Source of the DNA: JBPYFK01 sp051984675
GTDB lineage: Bacteria; Actinomycetota; Actinomycetes; Mycobacteriales; Pseudonocardiaceae
Direction of reading: 5' to 3'
Assembly (NCBI GenBank): GCA_051984675.1
Contig: JBPYFK010000126.1
Span: 20,753-84,752 of the forward strand
Length of the DNA stretch: 64,000 nt
The notes under the pieces: model-generated
The model's database searches: none
What the model saw: the letters and a program-made list of their open reading frames with translations, nothing else
Told to the model about the DNA's origin: nothing
Part shown: positions 34,886 through 43,998 of the stretch, piece after piece
How positions within the stretch are numbered: the first letter of the stretch is position 1
Layout of the letters: each line of letters begins with the position of its first letter
Translations under genes and position numbers: made by a program

Positions 34886-35914
34886 TTGGCCACTGAAGCC
34901 GAACCGAGCCACGACCTCGTCGCCCGCGACGAGGTCGTGACACTCTGCCTGGCCGCCCTCAACGAAGCGGGCGCCAGCCGGCGAGTCGCCGAACTGCTCA
35001 CCGACGCGGCGCTCTTCGCGGAGGACCGTGGAAAGAGCGCACTCGGCGTGGCGCATCTGCTCGATCACGTCGATGCCATCCATGACGGGCGCCTCGATGG
35101 CCGTGCCCTTCCCCGGGTCAGCCAGCCCTGCTCCGCCATCATCACCTCCGACGCGTGCGGTGGCATCGCGCACACGGGATTCGACGAGGGCTTCGCCCGT
35201 CTCGTGGAGTCCGCGGGCCAGCACGGCGTAGCCGTGTTCGCGCAGCACGGATCCTTCACTTGCGGACAGCTCGGCTGGTTCACCGAAAGGCTGGCCGGCG
35301 CCGGGCTCGTCGCCCTCGCCACCGCCGTCTCGCCAGCTCTGCTCGCCACTGCGGCGGGAGGCCGCCGGGTATTCGGCACCAATCCCATGGCGTACTCGGT
35401 GCCCCGCGCCGAGCACCCGCCGTTCACGGTGGACCAAGCCTCGAGCAGCACCTCTTTCGTCTCCGTGCGCGATGCCGCGGCGCGGGGCGCACTCCTTCCT
35501 GAGGGGTGGGCCGTGGACGGAGACGGCTGTCCGACGACGGACCCCGAGGCCGCCCTCGCCGGCGCCCTCCTGCCCTTCGGCGGGTACAAGGGAGCGAACA
35601 TCGCACTGCTAGTGGAGCTTCTGTCCTCGATGGCCGGTGGCCGCTGGTCGATGGACGCACCCCCGTGGAACTCCGGTTCGCGGCATCCCTCCGTTGGAAT
35701 GTTCGTCCTCGCCGTTGAGCACAGCGCTCTTGCGCCCGGCTACCCCGCACGCGTCGAGAAGCACCTCCAACACCTGGCCAGCTCTGGCGTTCGCCTGTCC
35801 GGCAGCACGCGCACCCAGCCACCAGCCCCTCCTGACGGCTGCCTGGCGTTGCGCTCAGACGTACTCGCCGACCTTCGCCGCCAGGCAGGATGCTCCGCGC
35901 CGCAGCCGCATTAG
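34886..35914 (+). CDS. Ldh_2 family (malate/lactate-type) dehydrogenase
   Basis: 342 residues from TTG 34886 (AAAGGA 6 bases upstream). The fold of the malate / sulfolactate / delta1-piperideine-2-carboxylate reductase family shows in FGTNPMAYSVPRAEHPPFTVDQA and LPFGGYKGANIALLVELLS. Such enzymes use NAD(P)H to reduce 2-keto acids or cyclic imines. In a set with a flavin oxidase, DapA-like enzyme and ALDH it recalls hydroxyproline/lysine-type imine catabolism, or sugar-acid breakdown if the lactonase at 26.4 kb belongs. The last cluster gene on this strand. Confidence 0.85.
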   Translation: MATEAEPSHDLVARDEVVTLCLAALNEAGASRRVAELLTDAALFAEDRGKSALGVAHLLDHVDAIHDGRLDGRALPRVSQPCSAIITSDACGGIAHTGFDEGFARLVESAGQHGVAVFAQHGSFTCGQLGWFTERLAGAGLVALATAVSPALLATAAGGRRVFGTNPMAYSVPRAEHPPFTVDQASSSTSFVSVRDAAARGALLPEGWAVDGDGCPTTDPEAALAGALLPFGGYKGANIALLVELLSSMAGGRWSMDAPPWNSGSRHPSVGMFVLAVEHSALAPGYPARVEKHLQHLASSGVRLSGSTRTQPPAPPDGCLALRSDVLADLRRQAGCSAPQPH

Positions 35915-35957
35915 CCGTCCGTTCCCCTTCGCATACGCCGTCGGCCCGCGTCAGCGG

Positions 35958-36965
35958 TTATGCCAGTTCCAGCACTAGCTTGCCGGTGTTCTCACCGCGA
36001 AAGAGCATCTGCAGCGCCTCGGGGAAGTCGTCCACGCTTCCCCTCACCACGTGCTCCTTGACCTTGATGTGACCGGCGCCGATCCAACCCGCGATCTCCT
36101 GCGTGGCCTGGGCGTAGCGTTTCGCGTAGTCGAAGACGACAAAGCCCTCCATACGCGCACGCCGCACCAGCAGGGATAAGTAATTGGGCGGCCCCTGGAC
36201 CGGCGTCGTGTTGTTGTACTGGCTGATCGCGCCGCAAACCACTACCCGCGCATGCATCGCCAGCCGCGTGAGCGCCGCGTCGAGGATCTCGCCTCCGACA
36301 TTGTCGAAGTAGACGTCGATGCCCTCCGGCGCCTGCTCACGCAATGCGCGCTTGAGGTCGCCGGCACGGTAGTCGACCGCCGCATCGAAACCCAGCTCGT
36401 CGGTGAGCAGGGCGCACTTCTCTGGACCGCCGGCGATGCCCACAACCCGACAGCCCTTCACCTTGGCGATCTGCCCGACCATGGTGCCGACCGCACCCGC
36501 CGCGCCGGAGACCACGACGGTCTCGCCCTCCTTCAGGGCGCCGACGTCCAGCAGGCCGAAGTAGGCGGTCATGCCCGGCATGCCCAGCGCGCCCAGAAAC
36601 GTCGACAGCGAGGCCAGCGACGGGTCGATCTTCATCGCACCCCTGCCGTCGGAGACCACATGCTCCTGGACACCGAACGTGCCAACGACATGGTCACCGG
36701 GCTGGAAGTCGGGGTGATTGGAGGCGGTGACCTCGATCACCGACCCCGCGCGCATGACCTCCCCGATACCGACCGGCGGCAGGTAGGAAGGGCGATCGTC
36801 GAGCCACCCGCGCATCGCGGGGTCAAGCGAGATCACCCGCGTCCGCCCGGCGAACTGTCCCTCTCCCGGCTCCCCAGCAGACTCGGTGACGCGCTCCCAA
36901 TCGTCGGTCTTGACCTCACCCACGGGGCGGTTCGCCAAGCGGATCTGGCGGTTGATCACAGACAT
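35958..36965 (-). CDS. CurA-type NADP-dependent alkenal/one reductase
   Basis: 335 residues, zinc-free medium-chain reductase of the leukotriene-B4-dehydrogenase group. N-terminal NRQIRLANRPVGEV, SLDPAMRGWL, GMPGMTAYFGLLDVG, Rossmann VSGAAGAVGTMVGQIAK and YFDNVGGEILDA are diagnostic. It reduces activated double bonds with NADPH. It converges with the Ldh_2 gene. A TetR-type palindrome (36996-37017) lies just upstream of its start, but no TetR gene is adjacent. Confidence 0.9.
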   Translation of the reverse strand: MSVINRQIRLANRPVGEVKTDDWERVTESAGEPGEGQFAGRTRVISLDPAMRGWLDDRPSYLPPVGIGEVMRAGSVIEVTASNHPDFQPGDHVVGTFGVQEHVVSDGRGAMKIDPSLASLSTFLGALGMPGMTAYFGLLDVGALKEGETVVVSGAAGAVGTMVGQIAKVKGCRVVGIAGGPEKCALLTDELGFDAAVDYRAGDLKRALREQAPEGIDVYFDNVGGEILDAALTRLAMHARVVVCGAISQYNNTTPVQGPPNYLSLLVRRARMEGFVVFDYAKRYAQATQEIAGWIGAGHIKVKEHVVRGSVDDFPEALQMLFRGENTGKLVLELA

Positions 36966-36995
36966 GAAACCTCCTGTCGCCGAGAACGAGACCCA

Positions 36996-37017
36996 CCATA
37001 CCGACCAGTAGGTATGG
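36996..37017 (-). promoter_or_regulatory. TetR-type operator upstream of the CurA-like gene
   Basis: CCATACC-GACCAGTA-GGTATGG; the core ATACCGACCAGTAGGTAT is a near-perfect dyad of the form ATACCNAC-NN-GTNGGTAT, typical of TetR-family operators. It ends 31 bases from the start codon. Confidence 0.7.
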
Positions 37018-37323
37018 AACCTCTATGATGTGGACCACACCCGCCAGGGCGCCACCCGGCGTCACAGGCCTTCTTCTCAGCTTCGCTTTTGTAACTACTC
37101 TGGTGCGCGGTGCTTTTCTGGTGTTCTTCGAAAGGTCGACTGAAGCAATTCGTGGGGACAGTCCGCTTCCAGAAAGCGAAAAGCCAGCGGGAAGCACGGA
37201 TTTGGCGGCTTCACGCCCGGCCTCGCTTGCCGAGGTGAACCGGATGGACACCGTGAGCGTATTCACCTACCAGTGAGACCCATGACGATGGACGTTCCGG
37301 TCAACACAGGTAAGGAGTCCAGC
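37018..37323 (+). other. No supported gene; possible remnant of a divergent regulator
   Basis: An 83-codon frame starts at 37025 right after the operator, where a TetR gene would normally lie, but its translation shows no TetR helix-turn-helix and has no ribosome site. I do not call it a gene. Confidence 0.35.
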
Positions 37324-37629
37324 ATGAAATCACGCCTGCGCACAGTGGGAACGATCACGGCATCGCTCGTGGTCGTCGGTACGGTCGTGGCGATCGCACG
37401 GCGCTTCCGATTTGCCGATCGTTTCGGTGAACCCGCCGGCGATCTTCCGCAAGGCGACCGGGTTCACACGATTTCCGGGCATCTCACTCCCCCGTCCCAA
37501 CCAGCGGCAGTCGGGTGGCAAGCTGGCCCGACGGCGATCGCGTCCCGCACGACTCCGCAAAGCCGGGTGACCGGAAGGAGTCTCGCGGTCCGGCTCCCAC
37601 AGAACCGTGCGCGTGATGATCTCTCGTAA
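37324..37629 (+). CDS. Small hypothetical membrane-anchored protein
   Basis: 101 residues. AAGGAG is 5 bases before ATG 37324. A signal-anchor helix (about 7-25, VGTITASLVVVGTVVAIARR) is followed by a polar region without recognisable domain. Codon use and composition of the second half are less convincing than the first, so it may be a decaying gene. Confidence 0.4.
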   Translation: MKSRLRTVGTITASLVVVGTVVAIARRFRFADRFGEPAGDLPQGDRVHTISGHLTPPSQPAAVGWQAGPTAIASRTTPQSRVTGRSLAVRLPQNRARDDLS

Positions 37630-38214
37630 ACGGACGTCCGGCTACGGTCTTCTCAGCGAACGGGTTACCAACCCCAGCGGGAGGCTCCTCCAGGTGAGTT
37701 GGCGAGTCCACGAAGCCGTATGCGGGGTGCGGCCGAGGTTCTTGCCGGTCACTTCGGTGGCGGCAGTGAGGGCGAAGTCGGGTGTGCTCTGCACAGTTCG
37801 GGTGGCGTGGGCGATGATGACACTCGCCAGGCACACAGTGACTCCCTTAAAATCCCAGGACACGCTGCTGCGGCATCGTGCACCCGGTCGGCCGCCACAG
37901 TCACGCGACGGCCATTTACCCCGCGACCTCGATCTTCAGCGCTGGTAGGCAAATCACACCGAGATCGAGTTCGCCAGAACAGTGAGATCTGGGAGCGCTC
38001 CCGGTGCCCGGGGTCGGTGAGGATCTTCTGACAAGGCTCCACAAGGGAATCAGTTGTGTCCTGGCCGGGTCCCAGCGAGACGCAGGCACCGAAATCGGCG
38101 ATCGCCTGCGCCGCTGACGACAATTACCCGTCGACAAACGATGTCTTGGGCAGGACCAATGGCGATCGGGAACATCAATGGTCAGCGGACAGGATCGGGG
38201 TGGCCCTGTCGAAC
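37630..38214. other. Gene-poor stretch
   Basis: No frame here has a domain, a ribosome site and consistent coding character. Composition is mixed, suggesting degraded or foreign DNA. Confidence 0.5.
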
Positions 38215-38628
38215 CTACTGGCCGGAGCGAATCTCGCGCCGGAGGTGCTTGGTGAGAGTACGAAGGACCTTAACGACATCCTCCTCATCCGAGACGTGCT
38301 TGCTCCCTTCCTCCCGCCACACCAGACCCGCGAACTCGTCGGCGGATTTGCGTGTCTCATCACGACACAGCAGATGTATGCACGATCTTCCGGTCTGTAG
38401 CTTGTTCTGCCACGCCACGCGGTCCACTGTCGTGAGCCGGCGCTGGTCACTGCCATCGAGCTGGGACTCATAGAGGTGCGTGCCACTTGTGATGAGGTCC
38501 GCAGCGCTCCGCAGCTTCTGTTGGCGCAGCCAACGCCGGTCTTCGTTGCGGCCTGTCACCCACGCGCCAAGCACAACACCAGCTAACCCGATGAGGGCTC
38601 CCACAACGCCTGGCAAGAGATTCCCCAC
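38215..38628 (-). CDS. Hypothetical protein with one N-terminal membrane helix
   Basis: 137 residues from GTG 38628, preceded by AAGGTGGTGG. One hydrophobic helix (about 3-24, LLPGVVGALIGLAGVVLGAW) then a charged helical domain (TGRNEDRRWLRQQKLRSAAD). The same plan (anchor plus RxxxR helical domain) is found in many actinobacterial proteins of unknown role. The frame is open upstream, but the palindrome at 38673 and the ribosome site support this start. Confidence 0.55.
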   Translation of the reverse strand: MGNLLPGVVGALIGLAGVVLGAWVTGRNEDRRWLRQQKLRSAADLITSGTHLYESQLDGSDQRRLTTVDRVAWQNKLQTGRSCIHLLCRDETRKSADEFAGLVWREEGSKHVSDEEDVVKVLRTLTKHLRREIRSGQ

Positions 38629-38672
38629 GCATGCCACCACCTTCGAGACTCCATCCAACAGTCCCGATCTTC

Positions 38673-38690
38673 GTACCCTATATTGGGTAC
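38673..38690. promoter_or_regulatory. Palindrome GTACCC-N6-GGGTAC
   Basis: GTACCC-TATATT-GGGTAC with an A+T-rich centre lies 45 bases before GTG 38628 on the minus strand. It could be an operator and the TATATT centre a -10 element. Confidence 0.45.
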
Positions 38691-39093
38691 CGGTTGCACG
38701 CTCATCGCCCAGATCAGCGCGTTCGCAGCGTGCGCGCTCGGCGGCTATGAGCCATGAGAGTGTGGGGCCACTCAGCGCATCGGCAAGGGCTGCTGCTCGC
38801 CGAACTGACGGCCGAGGCGGTGGAGGCACTGTATGCGGCCCGCCGGCGTTTGGAACACGATCTCGCCTAGTGGCCGCCCGCCAGGCAAGGCCAGCTGCCG
38901 TCGAACTGCGCGTGGACCGGGCGACCCGCGCTGGTCCGGTCGCCCGGTCCAGCCATTCCGCCGACTGGAGCAGGGATTGACTAACACTTTTATCTACGCA
39001 ACTCTCGTTCGCTAAGGCCGCATTCTGAGAACGCGAGGAGGTCGTGGTGGGGCTCCAGGACAGCTACGGCGACACGATCCCACGGAACGCCCG
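38691..39093. other. Intergenic region before the MoxR-like gene
   Basis: No convincing gene. A 38-codon frame at 38754-38870 (ending LYAARRRLEHDLA) looks protein-like but is too short to judge. Confidence 0.4.
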
Positions 39094-39990
39094 GTGACCG
39101 GGACCGGATTCTTCACGTCCGTCGACGATGTGTCCGCGAGCCTGGCCAAGGCCGGTTACCTAGCGTCCACAGCGGTCGCCACCACCGTCTACCTCGCAGA
39201 CCAGCTCGGAAAGCCGCTGCTAGTGGAAGGACCGGCTGGTGTCGGCAAGACGGAACTGGCCAAGGCGGTCGCGGAAGTCAGCAAAGCACGGCTGGTCCGG
39301 CTCCAGTGCTACGAGGGCGTCGACGAGGCCCGCGCCCTCTATGAGTGGAACCACGCGAAGCAATTGCTGCGCATCACCGCCGGACGGGACGAAACGTGGG
39401 AAGAAGCGCGCACTGACATCTTCAGCGAGGAGTTTCTGCTCGCGCGTCCGCTCCTCACCGCCATCCGGGGCACCGAGCCCACGGTTCTGCTCATCGACGA
39501 GACCGACAAGGCCGACGTCGAGGTGGAGGGGCTGTTGCTGGAGCTGCTCAGCGACTTTCAGGTCACCGTGCCTGAGTTGGGCACGATCACGGCGACCCAA
39601 CGCCCTTTTACCGTGCTTACCTCGAACGCCACTCGGGACCTGTCCGAGGCACTGCGTCGCCGCTGCCTGTATCTGCACATCGACTTTCCCGACGCGCAAC
39701 TCGAGCAACAGATCGTCCGCTTGCGGGTCCCGGACATCGAAGAGGCCATTGCCGAATCCCTGGTTCGGCTGATCAGCGCTTTGCGCGCGATGGGATTGCG
39801 CAAGGCGCCGTCGGTGGCGGAAACCATCGACTGGGCGCGCACACTGCTGGCGCTGGGCGCTCACACCCTCGACGAGGAGTTGGTCCGCGACAGTCTTGGG
39901 GTGATACTCAAGCACCAGGACGATGTGCTCAAGGCCAGCCAGGAGTTGCAACTAGACACCGTGCTCGACGGCACGGCAACGACACGATGA
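39094..39990 (+). CDS. MoxR-type AAA+ ATPase (CoxD-like)
   Basis: 298 residues. Walker A GPAGVGKTELAKA (about 46-58), Walker B VLLIDETDKAD, sensor-1 TSNATRDLSEALRRRCLYL. MoxR ATPases act as chaperones that load cofactors or remodel metalloenzymes together with a VWA partner. The C-terminal half resembles CoxD of carbon monoxide dehydrogenase clusters. The gene overlaps the VWA gene by 4 bases. No coxMSL or other target enzyme is in the window. Confidence 0.88.
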   Translation: MTGTGFFTSVDDVSASLAKAGYLASTAVATTVYLADQLGKPLLVEGPAGVGKTELAKAVAEVSKARLVRLQCYEGVDEARALYEWNHAKQLLRITAGRDETWEEARTDIFSEEFLLARPLLTAIRGTEPTVLLIDETDKADVEVEGLLLELLSDFQVTVPELGTITATQRPFTVLTSNATRDLSEALRRRCLYLHIDFPDAQLEQQIVRLRVPDIEEAIAESLVRLISALRAMGLRKAPSVAETIDWARTLLALGAHTLDEELVRDSLGVILKHQDDVLKASQELQLDTVLDGTATTR

Positions 39991-41384
39991 GTGGGTCCTC
40001 CACTGGAGAATCCGCTGGCGTTTCGGGGCGGCTGATCGGATTCGTTCGAGCCTTGCGGACGCACGGGATTCTCGCTGGTCCTGGCGAGACGGTCGATGCG
40101 GCGACCGCGCTCGAGGCGCTCGGCCTGACCGATCGACAACGAATGCGGGAGGGGTTGGCCGCGACCTTGCTCCGCCACGAAGGGCAGCGAGCGGTTTTCG
40201 ACGCGACCTTCGACCTGTATTTCCCGCTCGGGGTTGGCGCATCGGAACGGAGCCGCCAGCGCGCCGAAGAGGACGACGACAACCTGGCCGGGCTTCGCGA
40301 TCGGCTGGCCGACGCGCTCACCAGCGACGACCAGGCGGAACTGGGTCAACTCGCCGCCGAGGCCGTCGGCGCCCTCGGCTGGTACGGCCAGACCAGCGGA
40401 GCCGGCGGCTGGTCGGCGTACCAGACCCTCGACCGGTTACAACCGCAGACTCTCTTGGTCCGTGTACAAGCAGCCATCAGAGCCGCACGCCCCGGCGAAG
40501 CCGCCTTCACCGAGCGCCTCGACACGGACGAGATCCGGCGCCGCATCGAAGGATTCCGCAAGCACGTACGCACCGAGGCGCGACGCCGCGCCGCCGAACT
40601 GCATGGGCCGGAACGGATCGCTCAGCACGCCATCGCACCCACGCCGGACAGGGTTGACTTCCTTAACGCCAGCCGCGCGCAATTGGCTGAAATGCGCCGT
40701 GCCGTGCACCCGCTGTCGCGCAAGCTGGCCACCCGGCTCGCCGCCCGCCGCCGGCGCGCGGCCCACGGACAGATCGACCTCCGCAGGACCCTGCGGCGCT
40801 CGCTGTCCACCGGCGGCGTGCCCGTGCGGCCCGCCTACCACCGCCGGCGGCCTGGGCGACCCGAGATCGTGCTGCTGTGCGACGTATCCGGTTCGGTGGC
40901 CGGTTTCGCGAACTTCACCATGCTGCTTGTGCAGGCACTGCACGACCAATTCAGCAAGGTACGAGTATTCGCCTTCGTCAACCGCACCGACGAAGTGACA
41001 CACCTGATCAAGCATGGATCAGCGGACCCGGAACACCTCGGCAGCAGCATCCTCTCTGAGGCCACGCTCACCGGTTGGGATTCGCACAGCGACTACGGCG
41101 CCGCCCTGGGCCAGTTCGCCGCGCGCTACTACGACGCGATCGGGCCGCGCACGTCAGTACTCATCCTCGGTGATGCCCGCACCAACGGCAGCGATCCGAA
41201 CCTCCCCGCCCTGCGGCGAATCACGGCGAGGGCCCGCCAAACGTACTGGCTCAACCCCGAACGCGCCGCGCTGTGGTCTACCGGTGATTCGGCTGCGCAC
41301 GAGTACTCCGAACTCGTCGAGATGCACGAGTGCCGCAACGCGGATCAGCTCAGCAGGCTCGTCGCCCGCCTCCTTCCCATATGA
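39987..41384 (+). CDS. VWA-domain protein (CoxE-like)
   Basis: 465 residues. A variable helical N-terminal half is followed by a basic linker (RRRRAAHGQIDLRRTLRRSL) and a VWA domain with a MIDAS-like DVSGSVAGF, then TGWDSHSDYGAAL and LGDARTNGSDP. This is the CoxE arrangement, the partner of the MoxR/CoxD ATPase encoded just upstream with ATGA overlap. Together they probably mature a metalloenzyme encoded elsewhere. Confidence 0.87.
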   Translation: MSGSSTGESAGVSGRLIGFVRALRTHGILAGPGETVDAATALEALGLTDRQRMREGLAATLLRHEGQRAVFDATFDLYFPLGVGASERSRQRAEEDDDNLAGLRDRLADALTSDDQAELGQLAAEAVGALGWYGQTSGAGGWSAYQTLDRLQPQTLLVRVQAAIRAARPGEAAFTERLDTDEIRRRIEGFRKHVRTEARRRAAELHGPERIAQHAIAPTPDRVDFLNASRAQLAEMRRAVHPLSRKLATRLAARRRRAAHGQIDLRRTLRRSLSTGGVPVRPAYHRRRPGRPEIVLLCDVSGSVAGFANFTMLLVQALHDQFSKVRVFAFVNRTDEVTHLIKHGSADPEHLGSSILSEATLTGWDSHSDYGAALGQFAARYYDAIGPRTSVLILGDARTNGSDPNLPALRRITARARQTYWLNPERAALWSTGDSAAHEYSELVEMHECRNADQLSRLVARLLPI

Positions 41385-41467
41385 AAAGGGACTCCCCATG
41401 GCAGATTCGATTCCGTCGCAATGCTCGAAAGCCGCATGGGGATTCGGGGTCGGCACTCCGACGGAAA

Positions 41468-41697
41468 GCCGCGCTCGAAGGCGTTGACGATGCCGACTGC
41501 CTCGTCGATGTCATCGTAGACAAGTACCGGCGCGACCGGCCCGAAGATCTCCTCCGCCCAAGCGGGATTCCCCGCCGTGAGATCGGTCAGCACCGTCGGG
41601 TCGGTCGTAGAGACCGTCGTACTCCCCACCGGTGACGAGCGTTGCACCCGCGAAACACGGCTCGTGTGATGATCCGATGCACGTTGTCGCGCTGCCG
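41468..41697 (-). pseudogene. Aldehyde dehydrogenase remnant with two frameshifts
   Basis: Three pieces of one ALDH C-terminal region follow in order on the minus strand but in three frames: DNVHRIITRAV (about 41656-41688), FAGATLVTGGEYDGLY (about 41605-41655) and PTVLTDLTAGNPAWAEEIFG through DEAVGIVNAFERG (41468-41599). Both ends are missing. A dead fragment, unrelated to the intact ALDH at 33.3 kb by position. Confidence 0.75.
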
Positions 41698-41758
41698 CTC
41701 GTGGATCAGCGGTCAGGGCCGCCTTGGAGCTTCACCAAACGTCCCCGATCGAGTGATA

Positions 41759-43063
41759 ATGGCCGCCGTGTCGTATGCCGTCATCGGGGCCGGCCCGTCG
41801 GGGCTTGCAGCTGCCCGCAACCTGCAACGCTTCGGAATCCCCTGGCAAGGCTACGAGCTCGCGTGCGGGGTCGGTGGCCTGTGGGACATCGAGTCGCCGC
41901 GCAGCACGGTCTACGAATCGGCACACCTGATCTCGTCGAAGGGCACCACGCAGTTCAGCGAGTTCCCGATGAACGACTCGGTGGCCGACTATCCCTCACA
42001 CCGGGAGCTGATCACCTACTTCCGCGCTTTCGCCGAGCGGTTCGGGCTTACTGACGGGTTTCGTTTCCGGACCGAAGTAACCCGCGTGGAGCCCTCCGTC
42101 CACGGTGGGTACGACGTCACCGCGGTCGGCCCCGACGGGGAACACACCAAGCACCACGACGGTGTCCTGGTCGCCAACGGCACGCTTTCGGAGCCGAATG
42201 TCCCGGTCTTCGAGGGACATTTCGACGGGGAGGTGTTGCACACCAGCGCCTACAAGTCGGCCACGATCTTCGCCGGCAAGCGGGTTTTGATCATCGGAGC
42301 GGGCAACTCCGGCTGCGACATCGCCGTCGACGCCGTCCACCACGCCGCAGCCGTCGACCTCTCGGTACGCCGTGGCTACCACTTCGTGCCGAAGTATCTC
42401 TTCGGCAGGCCATCCGACTCGCTCAACCAGGGCAGGCCGCTCCCGGCCAAGATCAAGCAAGCGATCGACTCCCGCGTTCTGCGCATGTTCACCGGTGACC
42501 CAACCCGCTTCGGTTTCCCGAAACCGGACCACAAGTTGTACGAGTCGCACCCGATCGTCAACTCGCTGATCCTGTACCACCTCGGGCACGGGGACCTGAG
42601 CGTGCGCGCAGACATCGAGCGCTTCGACGGCCCCACGGTCCTCTTCCGGGACGGCACGAAGGAGCAGTACGACGTCGTGGTGCTCGCCACCGGCTACCGG
42701 CTGCACTACCCGTTTCTCGACCCACAGCTGCTGCGGTGGCGACCTCCGGCCGCGCCGGATCTCTACCTCAACATCGTCAACCCCGACCAGCGCGACCTGT
42801 TCGTGCTCGGCATGATCGAGGCCTCCGGCATCGGCTGGCAGGGTCGTTACGAGCAGGCCGAGCTGGTGGCCTCGTACCTGCGGGCCCGCACCGAGCGGCC
42901 CGATGCTGCCCTCGCCTTCGAAGCCCGTGCCCGCGGCCCGAAACCCGACCTCTCCGGCGGCTACCACTACCTGGGCATCGAGCGGATGGCCTACTACGTC
43001 AACAAGGACGCCTATCGCCGCATGGTGCGCGGTGAGATCGAGGCGCTGGGAGTGCGGCCGTGA
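41759..43063 (+). CDS. Flavin-containing monooxygenase
   Basis: 434 residues. FAD motif YAVIGAGPSGLAAARNL near the start, the FMO fingerprint FDGEVLHTSAY, and NADPH motif VLIIGAGNSGCDIAVD, then ATGYRLHYPFLD. The FxGxxxHxxxY fingerprint points to FMO rather than Baeyer-Villiger type. The ATG at 41759 has no strong ribosome site. It overlaps the BASS-type transporter gene, forming a three-gene operon with an SDR enzyme. Confidence 0.87.
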   Translation: MAAVSYAVIGAGPSGLAAARNLQRFGIPWQGYELACGVGGLWDIESPRSTVYESAHLISSKGTTQFSEFPMNDSVADYPSHRELITYFRAFAERFGLTDGFRFRTEVTRVEPSVHGGYDVTAVGPDGEHTKHHDGVLVANGTLSEPNVPVFEGHFDGEVLHTSAYKSATIFAGKRVLIIGAGNSGCDIAVDAVHHAAAVDLSVRRGYHFVPKYLFGRPSDSLNQGRPLPAKIKQAIDSRVLRMFTGDPTRFGFPKPDHKLYESHPIVNSLILYHLGHGDLSVRADIERFDGPTVLFRDGTKEQYDVVVLATGYRLHYPFLDPQLLRWRPPAAPDLYLNIVNPDQRDLFVLGMIEASGIGWQGRYEQAELVASYLRARTERPDAALAFEARARGPKPDLSGGYHYLGIERMAYYVNKDAYRRMVRGEIEALGVRP

Positions 43064-43998
43064 TCGCGGCAATGGTCGGCGCCACCGACGTCGACGACAT
43101 TCGGATCGCTTTCGACGACAGCTCGCTGACCACGCTCAAGGTCGTGATCGGCGCGATCTTGTTCGGCATCGCGCTGGACACACCGCTGTCGTCGTTCGCG
43201 GCGGCGCTGCGCAGGCCCGTGGTGATCGGGGTCGGCGTCGTCGCGCAGTTCGTCCTGCTGCCCGCATTGACATTCGTGCTCACCCTGCTGCTCGGGGTCC
43301 GCGGCTCGGTCGCTCTCGGCATGATCCTGGTGGCGTGCTGCCCGCCCGGAAACGTCTCCAACATCCTCACCCACCGCAGCGGCGGTGACGTCGCGCTGTC
43401 GGTGTCGATGACCTCAGTAGGCAACGTGCTCGCGATCGTGCTGATGCCGCTGAATTTCGCGTTCTGGGGTGGACTTCATCCCAGCGGCGGTCGCCTGATG
43501 CACGACATCGACGTGTCGGTCGCCTCGATGCTCGGCGAGATCGCGTTCGTGATCCTCGTACCTTTCACCGTCGGCATCACCATCGCCCGGGTGTGGCCGA
43601 AGGCAGCCCGGATCGGGCATCGCGTGATCGGTCCAGTGTCGTTTCTTGCGCTGGGCGCAGTGATCGTCGTCGGCCTGGTGAACAACTGGGACATTTTCAT
43701 CCACCGCCTCGGCGTGGTGCTGGTCGCGGTCTTGCTGCACGACGCGCTCGCGCTGCTGATCGGCTTCGCGATCGCGCGGGCCACCCGGCTGTCCGAGCAG
43801 AGCACCAAGGCGATGACGTTCGAGGTCGGCATCCGCAATGCCGGCCTCGGCCTGCTGCTGGTGTTCACCTTCTTCGGCGGTCTCGGCGGGATGGCGCTGG
43901 TCGCTGCCTGGTGGGGTATCTGGGACATCGTCGCGGGCCTCGTGGTCGCGCAGTGGTGGCGCTCGTACGCCACCAGAACGGAGGTGGTGAAATCGTGA
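43060..43998 (+). CDS. BASS-family (bile acid:sodium symporter-like) transporter
   Basis: 312 residues, about ten membrane helices. CCPPGNVSNILTHRSGGDVALS in the first half is the sodium-binding crossover motif of the SBF/BASS family, and FEVGIRNAGLGLLL is its second-half counterpart. Members import organic anions such as bile acids, pantoate or pyruvate. The GTG start overlaps the FMO stop and its own stop overlaps the SDR start, so the three are translationally coupled and probably handle one imported substrate. Confidence 0.87.
   Translation: MIAAMVGATDVDDIRIAFDDSSLTTLKVVIGAILFGIALDTPLSSFAAALRRPVVIGVGVVAQFVLLPALTFVLTLLLGVRGSVALGMILVACCPPGNVSNILTHRSGGDVALSVSMTSVGNVLAIVLMPLNFAFWGGLHPSGGRLMHDIDVSVASMLGEIAFVILVPFTVGITIARVWPKAARIGHRVIGPVSFLALGAVIVVGLVNNWDIFIHRLGVVLVAVLLHDALALLIGFAIARATRLSEQSTKAMTFEVGIRNAGLGLLLVFTFFGGLGGMALVAAWWGIWDIVAGLVVAQWWRSYATRTEVVKS

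Noticed and set aside
37025..37276. 83-codon frame next to the TetR-type operator
   Set aside because: No ribosome site and no helix-turn-helix; may be leftover sequence.
38056..38400. 114-codon plus-strand frame
   Set aside because: Antisense to the better supported gene at 38215-38628, no domain.
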